From Cannabis sativa (taxonomy: Eukaryota > Streptophyta > Magnoliopsida > Rosales > Cannabaceae): 64,000 nt of DNA. This document shows positions 36,601 through 46,293 of this stretch, piece by piece. The stretch is taken from NCBI RefSeq assembly GCF_029168945.1, contig NC_083604.1, positions 9,478,812 through 9,542,811 of the forward strand, in the 5' to 3' direction. Numbering within the stretch: position 1 is the first letter of the stretch; the number at the start of each line of letters is the position of its first letter. The translations under genes and the position numbers were made by a program. Below the pieces are notes generated by a model. It was not told the origin of the DNA, did not search any database, and worked only from the letters and a program-made list of their open reading frames with translations.

Positions 36601-39343
36601 CTCTCGCCTAAACGGGACACTGATATCAGTTTGTTGAAAACCTTGGAAATTATTTAGGATTGTATGTTTTAGTATTTTCACTTGTCATTCCTACTTGCTA
36701 TGTGCTTCATAATTTCTGAATTGTGTATGAATTTGTATTGAACCATGTTATTTTCTGTTATTAAATTGTAGTTTAATTTCGAATCTTCATTGTTGGTCTA
36801 ACTTGATTTGTTTTTCTAATGAGATAAATCCCTAATGGATTTTCACCATTAGACTAACATAATAGTGTTAGATCTCGAAAGATAAATATTGTATACGCAA
36901 GGTCTAGCTATTCATCAATTGATGAAACCTTAGACTAGTGTCTTACAATATGAAACAAGAAGATTGTATAAATAAGATTACTTTGACTCTCGCTAATCGG
37001 AGCATCGTTGGATTCTTATTTAAAACGAAATCATCCTAATTCCTCTTAGCTTATTCATTTCGAATTAGCTTAATGACATATCATTGGATGAATGGTCTAT
37101 AAATCATATAAAGTCTTATTTTCTCTTAAGAAATTAGATGACGCATATGATTATATTCCCGGAATTCTATCCCTAAATGATATATATCCTCAATCTTAGA
37201 TATCTCCTACTTGTATAGGCAAATCATAGAGTTAGATTAGTAGTGGTGGTCCAAGAAAGAATGACTAATTATACAGTTACACTTTCACAAGTGTTTCATA
37301 ACCATTTTCTTTCAATGGATTTAAACTGTATGAGTTTAGTATTCTGTGACCAGAATCCACTTGCACTATTCTAAGAACTCTTTGATGTAACTAAAGTAAG
37401 TCATCAAAAGATACAACCACATATTTTATAAATCTATGGCATTTGTATCTTGGTCATAGTGGTTTTGACAAGATCATTCTCTGCAAAGAGTTAATATGCC
37501 TATATCCACTGAAAGTAATTTCATCTCATTCACAGATGGATGTACATTCAGGGGGTGGATATGAGTTTTCGTTGTATTCGTAAAACGATCACTCTAGATT
37601 TTACCTTATGCGAAAGAAATTTGAAATGTTTGAAAAATTTCATGAATTTCTAGCAATGGTGAAGGTAAGTGGTTAAAGATCTTGCGAACTGATAGGGGTG
37701 GAGAAAAAGTTAGTAGATATGCAGTTCAAAGATCATTAATTTGATTTTGAATTATATCCAAACTTACCTCCCCAGAAATTCGAGTTGCATATTGATGATT
37801 AGTTACTAGTCGTTGCCTAAATCCTTATATGGAAATTTCAGAATGATGCAATGGTTGTATACTTAATGTAAATCATTACTAGATTCATGGATGATCTAAT
37901 CGAAATCTTAAGAAAAGCTAGAACTGTTAACCCTGGTTTGCATGTTTGTTAGCTATTTTAAGTGATTAGGGGTGGAGCATCCCATAGTCATTAGATCAGA
38001 AAGTGTTTGTTTAAACAAATACTGATTTTCTAAGAAAATGACTAAGTCTGAAAATAAAGTAGCAAATAAAGGAGATATTTTTTCTTGATTCCATAAGTGT
38101 TCTATCATCTTATTTTACAAGATGATCCCACTGCCTCTGTTGTCTTAACACAACTGAAGAGGTCTATACCATTTAGTTTTCTTTGACATAGTTCACGGTA
38201 CCTTGTTGTAGTGGGAGAGTTTCTAGGAACTCACCTTCTTATAACTTGGAAGACACTAGTGATTAAAATCCATTGTGAGTTTAAACAAGTAATGGATTGT
38301 CAAGATAAGAAACTAAGAAGAAAGCCAAGAGAACTATAGTTTGATCCATTCACATGGAGTAACCTTAAGTTTTCTATTACAAGGACATGAAAGGAAATTT
38401 CGTTCATAAGTCTATTCAATGGACTTAACAAAACTTCCTGTTACTAGTATTGTAGGTTTGAGTTTATCTAAACCTATGGCTTGTGGTAAACCTGGTAATT
38501 ACTTACTCTAATGCAAGCAACTTACTTTAGTAAGATGCTGGAGCATTTTCTTTCCAATGGCAATCTATAGAAGCTTCACAACTTCAAAAGCATAGATTTT
38601 ATTTATCTAAGGAAAAGTCTCAACTATTCCAGAGAAGATAAAGCCATGGAAGAATTTCTTAAATCAACAGTGAGAGGTCTAAGATATGCTTTTGTATGCC
38701 TTAGACCAGACACCTGCTGTTGAGTGGGAGTAATGAGTAGATATCAGATTAATCCAGGAGAGGAACATTGGAAGACAATCAAGTAAATCTTAAGATTAAG
38801 AAGAGGAACTATATGTTAGTCAATAAGAGTGTTTGTTTAAAACTCTTAGACTACACCACATCAGATTTCAAGACTTGCCTTTGTGCTAGAAAGTCTGCTG
38901 ATGAGATGGTGATTACTTTGGGGGTGGAGTAGCGATTTTGGAGAAGTGTAAAAACCTATCTGAAATCTCTTGGTCTACCAGAAAGAGACTGAATGTTAAA
39001 AGTTGCAGGAAAGATACTTCTTCAGTCTAAGGAAAGTTCTATACATTTGTGGCAGTGTTCCAACTTGCCTTAACTACTAGGGTTACTTCCTGTATAACGA
39101 AAGAGTAGTTGCCCAAAAGTATAGAATCCAGTATCCCAAAAGAGTAGACATATAGAGAGGAATTTCACATTATCAAGGATTTTGTGATTAAGGAAGAGTA
39201 ATGGTGGAGAAGAGGTTGTGTTTAGTTCAACCTGTCAGATCCCATTACGAGGAGTTTACTACTATTACACTTGATTGGTATATCAAGGTGTTAATGATTA
39301 TTTGAAATGCACTTTTTGTTTTATATTAGTGCAAGTGGGAGTT

Positions 39344-41269
39344 TGTTGGGTTTTATGCCCTAAATAAAACTCATTTCATATAATCAGATTTACTTATTAA
39401 TAAAGATCAGAAATAACATTTTTATGTTGCATGGTTCACATGATTTATTTCATGATTATATGTGTATATAATGTATGAATTCTTTTTAAGTCCAGAACAT
39501 ATGAGTTGGTTAAAGATTATAGTGTTGTCAGCACAGTGGAATATAATCTTTATTATATGTTCAAAAGTTGATTCCCTGATTTGTCAGAACACTGGATTTA
39601 GACTGACATGGTATAATCAGCGATAGGTATTCTTACACCTTGGAAAAGTGTTATGTCCTTTCCAGGACATTGGCAAAGTTTACCAGTATCGGATGTATGG
39701 AGTATACATTGGAATGGACCGATATTGAACTTTGAATTAGATTTTGAAACTTACCGTAAACATCTATTCAATTCAATATCATAAGTTGATCCTAGATCAC
39801 ATGATCGAAATCCTGATATGGTTAGGCTCAATTTCAAGAGTGTTACTCGTGTTCTTTGATTTGTTAGTTAAGCCCAGTTTTGTATCAGGGTGATACGTAC
39901 ATTTTGGGAACACGGTAATACAATTGAGTGGGGGAGCGCTAACATAAATATGGAATCTATGGCTTCTATTTGGCAAATAGAAGTAAAGGATGATTTCCTT
40001 CGAGCTTAACCAAACGAAGATAAATGGTGGAGATCTCATTTCACTTAGGTGAAATATCATTTATACAGGGTTAAGTGTTTTAAGGATAAAATACATTGTA
40101 GGGTGTTACGGTAATTTAATCTCGTACGATTGTAAATCATCTATATAGAGGATCATTGATCACATTAGGGTTATAACAATGGATAACTGATGACGTGTCT
40201 ATATCGTGGAACATATAGAACGTTTCTATATGACTGAGAGTGCAATTCCAAGTTCTAAGTGTGGATTCAATGAGGAATTAAGTTAGGGAATTTACTTGGT
40301 AAATTCGGTTCGACTTATTGGAAGCTCGGTTATATAGACCCATGGTCCCCATACTAGTTGAGGCCATACTGCTTGTAAGACTCAGTTAATTGATTTTAAT
40401 TAATCAATTATAATTCTAAAAGTTAGACTATGTCTACTTTATGAATTCTCACAGTTTAAGGATGAAATCGTAAAGAAAAGGGTTTCTAGGTTTAATTATT
40501 AATTAAGAGACTTTGTATGTCTAATTAATAATTATTTTAAATGACAATATTATTTAATAATCTATTTTAGTTATTAAATAATTAGTTTTGGCATTTAAAT
40601 GATTAGAATTGGAAAAATGGCATTTTTGGAGAAATTGAAATAAAATTGAGGAAACTGCAAAATCCAAGTGAGGCCCATATTCCCTCTACGGCCGAAGCAC
40701 TCCCTTTGTGTTTCCCAATTATTATTTTATTTTTTAATTTCCATGTAATTGCTAATCAAAGCCTAGCTATGATAGGAAAGTGGTGGATCACACTAAATAA
40801 GGCAGTTAATCAATTACACAGTAATTAAGGAAACTGTTTTATTTGGAAAGTTGTGCTCTCCCTTTTCCCTATATAAAGGAACCTTGCTCTCTTCTCTTGC
40901 ATCATCATCATATGTATGATCAGCCACGAAATTAAGAGAGAAAAGAGAGAGAATTTTCGAAATCCTTGTGAGATGAGTAGTGCCCACACACATCAAGTGG
41001 TATCTCAATCATAGTATGGAAGACTATGGAATTTCTGCATCAAAGAAGGAGAAAAGAAGATCCAGGTTCAGATCTTGGTGATGCTCTACTACAGAAAGGA
41101 ATCAAGGGCTAGAGATCTGAACGGAAGGAGTCATATTATTCCGCTGCACCCACTGTAAGGTTTTTCTAACTTTATATGTGTTTATTTTCATTGTTTTAGA
41201 ATTCATATTAGGTTGTTAATCCAACATACTTGTTAGTAAATCTAGATCCTGGTAAAATAATTTCCAACA
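39344..41269 (+). repeat. Copia-like LTR, copy 2 of the nested tandem
   Basis: 1926 bp, nearly identical to 31212-33139. It is followed not by a primer-binding site but directly by Gypsy sequence (from 41270), so it is the right end of the insertion. It is preceded by the purine-rich GCAAGTGGGAGT. Confidence 0.9.
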
Positions 41270-41290
41270 CTGGGTCAATCATACAGCAGC

Positions 41291-44200
41291 TCAGTCAATG
41301 CGCGGAGGAAGGCGAGGTCCGATACGTGCCTCTACCATGGCATCAAGCTTCTTCTTCTTTTCCCGGAATTTGGCAATCATTTCCTCGGGTTTGGGATAAA
41401 AAGTAAGCTTGATATTTTGGTCGTTGGTGGACCAAGCCATGTAGACCCCATCATCGAAGCGCTTCGGACACCGGGCGCAGGAAACAGGAGAAAGGAGCTC
41501 GGCTCTTTTTGCCTTCTTGATGGATTGCTCCTTGAAGTCCCTGAGCTCCTTCAGCTCCGCAGCTAGAGCGGCTTTGGACTCTATGTTCACCTGGTGAGTT
41601 TCCTCTAAGGATCTCACCTTGGCAACCATCTCGTCCAAAGCCTCCCTGGCCTCCCGGAGTTCCCGCCTGGCCTTATCAGCAGCCTCGCTTTGTGCCCTCA
41701 GCTCCTCCTGGTGTTGGGCCTCCAACCTGTCCCTCCGCTGAGCCTCGTCCCGGATCATGGCTTCCGCCTGAGCCTCCCTCCGTTTGGCCTCCTCCTCTTT
41801 GGCCTTGGCAGCCGCCTCCTGGCGCTCAACAGCCTCTTGGTAGATTTGCCTCTTTGCAGTAAGGTCCTGAAGAACCTTCCTGACGTCGTTCATGTCCCCA
41901 AAGTCAGACAGAACGAAGCCATGGTTTATGATGTTCTTGGAGAGGCGGCCAGCCTCAGCAGCAAGCTGAACAATAACACAAGTGTAAGAAAAAAATTCCC
42001 AAGAAGAAAAATAAAGGGAAAAGCAAAATTGCAAAGTACTTACCACGGTGAGGGAATGGCTGAGGTCCTGGACCTGGAAGATGGAGTTCAGGGAGGCACA
42101 AGTGGCGAACCGCTTAGGCGCGCATCGGGTAAGCTGAGAAGCGAACTCGCCGGTCATCTCCGCGGCAAAGGGAGCCAAGGTGGGCCCAAGAAAGTGACGG
42201 AACCAGTCCGATAGGGGGTCCAAGTTAAGGTCCCACGGATCCTGGTACTCCGGGTTGTTGATACTCGCCTCTACCTCAACCCGCAAAACCCTCCTAAGGG
42301 CTTCCACCTCGGCATACCCCCGGGAATACTCGTCCATGGCATAGTTATGCTTGGCTATCCGAAGCTCTTGCCTCACCTCATCCCCCGGGACCGGAGTTAG
42401 CACGATGTTGGGAGGAGCAGGATTTTCTTCCATGGGAGAAACCCCGCCGTCGAGACCATGGGCGGGAGTGTCGGCTCTCCGAGGCTTCTTGGGCTCGTCC
42501 TGGGCAATCATCTTGCCCTTGCGCTTACGAATCAGAGCCACCTCAGGCTCCTCTTTGCCTTCTTCAGCCTCCTCCGGAAGGGCTCGGAGCTCTCCCGCAC
42601 CCTCGGCGACTTCCTCAGAGAAGCCCCACTGCTTTCCTTGGCCTTCTCCCGGAAGCACCTCCTCGTCGTCCACTAAATCAATAGTGTCAGGGGGAGCGCT
42701 AGAAGAGACCTTCAGGGAAGGGGCTATGGGGGAAGAGGTAAAGGCCGGAGGAGCCACGGGAGTGTGAACTCCGGCAAGCTGTTCCAAGATGGCATCCATG
42801 GAGACACCTGTTTCGCAAAAATAAGCAAGTGTTAGATATCCGTGGGAAACCACTTATACAAGATACAGCAAATAAGCTACTCCTACCCGGACTTCCTAAT
42901 TCGGCCCTAGCAAAGTCCTGAACTTTAATGCTGGCAGCATCATCTTCGAGGTAGCTGTCCGAAGACCGGAACCAGCTGGACGTAATGTAAGCTGAAGGAC
43001 CTAAGGGAATAGGTTCCGGAGGGCCAGAGCCCATCCGGGACCGACCTAGAAAATCTCCTAAGTTTGAAAAGTAAAATTCCTTCAAATGATCCCCCCATCG
43101 GGTCGATGGCATCCTAAACCTATGAAGACGCTCGTCAAACCCTACAGGCCTATGACTGGCGTATTCGCCAACGGAAGGAATATAACGAATTATCAAAGGA
43201 GACTTACCGCCGGCACCGGAGGTGCTAGCACCAGGAGCCCCTGAATTTGGCTCTGGGACCGAAGGCTGTGGCCTAGGGGTTTTTCTCTCCGAAGAATCCT
43301 CAATGCGGAGGGGCCTCCCGGCAGGACGATCCCCAATCTCTTCTTGAAGAATCTTGTCAAAAAATTTAGCCTCGGACTTCCCGGCGATCGCCTGGCTCCT
43401 TCGCACCACCGGGCTCCCCACGCGAAGTCCCCTCCCAGAGGCAGCCTGGGCCTGAGAGTATGCCTTCTCCTGGGCCTTTCGGTAGAGATAGTCTTGGAAT
43501 TTTTTCTCTGCCGTGGCGATAATCTCGTCCCGGAAGGTCTTCTCCGCGACCGGCGCCCTTACATTGGGACAGATGACCCGTGAGAGGTTAGAGTCCTCAA
43601 CGGATTGATGCGGAAGGATAAGTTTGGCCTTCCTACAGTTTTCCGTGGTGACCAAACCCCCGACATCGAGATCGGCGCGGTCGTAGGAGGCAAAGGCTTG
43701 GGCCCTCCGGAGGAAGGTCTGTGTAGGGGCCGTCCGCTGATAGGGTGGGATCCTCACCCACTCAGTAAGGAGCTCCGGGTGATCCACTGCCCTGAACCCG
43801 GAGGAAAAGAAAAAGCGATGGCGATACTCCTTGACGTGAGTCTGCCTATTATACGGAACCACCCCTTCGTTAGCAGGATGGATCCGGAACCCATAGAAAC
43901 CGTCCTTAAGTTTGTCCCCTTTCTTGGGGACGGATACAAATTCATAAAAATACAAAATTTCCGCCGGGCGGGGAGATCCCCATCCGCGGGCGGCATAAAA
44001 AATAAATAAGCCTGAAAGCAGGCGATAAGCTTGAGGAATGAGTTGGTATGGCGCAAGGCCGACAAAAACAAGGAAATTAACAAAATAGTCCTGAAGTGGG
44101 AGCATGGCACCGGCCATCAGGTGCGTCTGGCTCCAGGCTCCGAAGCCGCCGTAATTGTGGTTAGGCGTCTCCGAGTCGGGAGGTGGCCGGTGATAGGTCC

Positions 44201-44405
44201 CCGAAGTGGAAGGTTTGATCCCAGCAACGTCCACAATATTCTCCAGTTGATGGGGACAGGTTAAGGTGGAGTGAAGCTCAGCCGTTTCCCACCCGGTTGC
44301 TCGGGACTTATACCCCTCCTGGGCAACGGGTCCCAGGGAAACCTCCTCCAGAGTGGCCATGCGTTTCCCGCTCTTCTTCGAGGACTTCGAGCCAGAGGCA
44401 GACAT
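41291..44405 (-). CDS. Antisense extra gene of Tat Gypsy element, three coding exons
   Basis: It reads against the gag-pol direction, between the Copia insertion and the 3' LTR. Exons: 44405-42887, 42807-42044 and 41965-41291, joined across short GT-AG introns (42886-42808, 79 bp; 42043-41966, 78 bp). The sum is 2958 nt, a complete frame of 985 aa plus TGA, with no internal stop. The N-terminal half (about residues 75-260) has the look of the 'putative gypsy-type transposon' domain (Transposase_28-like), with HVKEYRHRFFFSSGF and FYEFVSVPKKGDKLKDGFYG. Next is a Ser/Pro-rich low-complexity part. The C-terminal third is a long charged coiled coil rich in EAxxR/EEL words. Antisense extra ORFs downstream of pol are known in the Tat group; their function is unsettled and I assign none. 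Unlike gag-pol it is undamaged. A TATA box and a likely 5'UTR intron lie upstream. Confidence 0.85.
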
Positions 44406-44413
44406 TTTCTATT

Positions 44414-44868
44414 CTGTGAAAAACAAAAAAGAAAGAGAAAATTCCAGCAGTTAGGTCCCATACCAAACCCTAAGTCAAGAAAAAGGGAATGGGGGTCCCC
44501 TAACCGCTGGAAAGAGGCCCCCTCCGGACACGTGTCACATGGGAAATCCTAGAAAGATTCCCTAAACAAGTGTCGGGTGCAGTAGAATCGCAGAAGGTGG
44601 TTTTACACAGCAAGGGGAACAGAAAGAAAAAAAAAACCCATTCTATGCCCTAAGCAACCGTTGAACGAAGAACATATGGTTTTCTTCAAAATGCACGATA
44701 ATAACAGAGGCATAATAATGGCGATACTACAAATAAAGCAGTAAACACAAAACAGAATACATGAAGAACCTAAACACTTGCATGCCCAGGAATCTCAAAA
44801 TACGAACCCAGAAATAACAAACGAAGCAAGTAAAAGCATGTCATTACCAAAGGATGCAAGAAACTTAC
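44414..44868 (-). other. Probable 5'UTR intron of the antisense gene
   Basis: On the minus strand a strong donor (ACT/GTAAGTTTC, from 44868) and an acceptor with a pyrimidine tract (TTTTGTTTTTCACAG, ending 44414) frame 455 bp. The acceptor lies nine bases before the ATG at 44405. Inferred from splice-site shape only. Confidence 0.55.
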
Positions 44869-45068
44869 AGTGAAGTGTTGAACTGGGGGTCTTGATTTTA
44901 GTCGAGTAAAGACGAGAAGGACTGATAACTGCAAGCAATAAAAAAACTGGGAAAAAAATGGCAAAGTGTTCAGAAGGTTCGTGCTGTTTTTGAAGAATTT
45001 TCTCTCTGGGAAATTCGAGCAAAAATGGAAAGGAATGGAAAGTAACCGAAATGAAGGAAAGATGGTGG

Positions 45069-45076
45069 CTTTTATA
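45069..45076 (-). promoter_or_regulatory. TATA box for the antisense gene
   Basis: TATAAAAG on the minus strand, about 200 bp upstream of the putative 5'UTR intron and about 665 bp before the ATG. It lies inside the element but outside the LTR, so the antisense gene seems to carry its own promoter. Confidence 0.55.
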
Positions 45077-45490
45077 GGCAAAAATACATGAGGAACAGGC
45101 GTCACCACCTACCAATCGAACGGTGGGGGAAACGCACGATTCAAATACCCAAAGATCAACAGGTCAGATTGAGTTGCCATAAAGGCGGTGGAAACGTTTG
45201 AGTATCCGTCTGACACCATTAATGCGCTGCATCAATCAATGGGCATGAAACGAATCGACCCGCTGCAAAAAGCGAATCGCTGCATTTAATGCCATCATTA
45301 GATGCACCCTCACGCGCCCCAAGCTCGTGCCGGGAAACCGAGGAGTCGGCTGGAGACACCTCTGCAAAAAGAGAATCGCTGCATTAAATGTTATCATTAA
45401 ATACGCCCCCACGCGCTCTGAGCTTGAGCCAGGGAACCGAGGAGTCAACCGGAGGCACCTAAGCAAGCCTTGGTTTATTTTCCAAGTAAA

Positions 45491-45507
45491 CAAGGCTTGG
45501 GGGGTAA
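45491..45507 (+). other. Polypurine tract of the Gypsy element
   Basis: AAGGCTTGGGGGGTAAA ends exactly at the 3' LTR. A purine-rich run here primes plus-strand DNA synthesis in LTR retrotransposons. Confidence 0.7.
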
Positions 45508-46288
45508 ATGTTGCCCCTGATTTCACCCAATATACGTGGACCAATCGAACAGGGACACGTGGATCAGATAACTTGTAAATATTTGCTAAGTCTTTGTATG
45601 CCACAAGGAAGCACCCTGGGCATAGGTCCCGGAGGAGGCACCCGGAGTGCAAGGTGCTCCTGGAAGCTCGCATAGCATAAAACCTCTCCGTGAGGTGTCA
45701 GGCTTCTCCTGAGCAATCAAGTCGCATTTAATGCTGCATGGGAGGAAGCGTGTTGGGACTGCAACACGCAATAAAGTCTGACGGCACAACCTCCAAATAG
45801 CAGCGCCACAGTAATGATCATTTAAGTTTAGCGACGGCTACTCTGCGAAGGGTCACATCAATCGCAAGGCAAAAAGGACATTCCTCATAAAAACCCTACA
45901 GCACCTAGGGATTTGACCATGCATTACTCATGGTATATTCATTGGGAATACCCAACTTTATGGATACTTACAGATACGTTTGTAAGAACAATTCTAGCGA
46001 TTACCCCACCAAAACACTATAAATACCCCCTCAAAGCTCATTAAATAGGATCGAGAATCTTGGGCTGCATATGAGCAAGAAGAGTAAATACTCACCAAGA
46101 ACATTCTCTGTATTTATAAGGGTGACATTCCCTCAAGTGTGGAATCTGTATTAAATACATCCATTAATAACAAAGACTCGTGGACTAAGGCTCATTAACG
46201 CCCCAACCACGTAAAAATCCTTCTCTCGCTTTCTTACAACTCAATATTACAATCATATTTTAGTAGTTGCCGAAAATCTCGGTCAACA
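45508..46288 (+). repeat. Gypsy 3' LTR
   Basis: 781 bp, the partner of 24206-24985. Differences seen by eye include CTCCTGG versus CTCCCGG, AAATAGC versus AAACATC, TTTAGCG versus TCTAGCG, and TTGCCGAAA versus TTGCCAAAA. It is followed by the GTAGC duplication. Confidence 0.92.
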
Positions 46289-46293
46289 GTAGC
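46289..46293 (+). repeat. Target-site duplication, right copy (GTAGC)
   Basis: Identical to 24201-24205. This closes the element and supports a single integration event with both ends intact. Confidence 0.9.

Larger units (their letters stand above)
33140..39343 (+). mobile_element. Internal region with decayed Copia pol
   Basis: Mostly noncoding AT-rich sequence of 6.2 kb with a GC-rich block near the 5' end (33421-33620) and a polypurine stretch at the 3' end. Remnants of Copia pol can be read at 37435-37730: a pre-integrase motif (LWHLYLGHSGFDKI) and integrase-like words (DHSRF, LMRKKFEMFEKFHEFLAMVK, then RTDRGGE). The order is right for a Copia element, but no frame is open over any length. 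TTGACTCTCGCCTAAACGGG recurs (36485, 36597, and a variant at 36983). The element probably moved using proteins supplied by relatives. Confidence 0.75.
30194..41269 (+). mobile_element. Nested Copia-like element in tandem form (int-LTR-int-LTR)
   Basis: Order: 3' part of an internal region (30194-31211), LTR (31212-33139), full internal region (33140-39343), LTR (39344-41269). The first internal piece is almost identical to 38327-39343. The expected left-most LTR and the rest of the first internal region are missing, together with the Gypsy integrase core. This is the product expected from LTR-LTR unequal recombination (or tandem insertion) followed by a deletion across the left junction, where only a few shared bases (CC) are seen. 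Confidence 0.85.
24206..46288 (+). mobile_element. Tat-lineage Ty3/Gypsy retrotransposon with nested Copia-like tandem
   Basis: Two matching LTRs (24206-24985 and 45508-46288) bound the element, flanked by the perfect 5-bp duplication GTAGC (24201-24205 and 46289-46293). It carries gag-pol in plus orientation with the dual RNase H typical of the Tat lineage, an antisense extra gene between pol and the 3' LTR, and a polypurine tract before the 3' LTR. The block 30194-41269 is a later insertion; without it the element is about 11 kb. By eye the LTRs differ at about eight positions (roughly 1%), which points to a fairly recent insertion. Confidence 0.92.

Noticed and set aside
41690..42767. Plus-strand ORFs opposite the antisense gene
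   Set aside because: Shadows of the minus-strand coding exons; no independent support.
45236..45673. 145-aa ORF on the minus strand overlapping the 3' LTR of the Gypsy element
   Set aside because: Most of it is the complement of the LTR and the same frame partly recurs in the 5' LTR (24173-24370). No family match.
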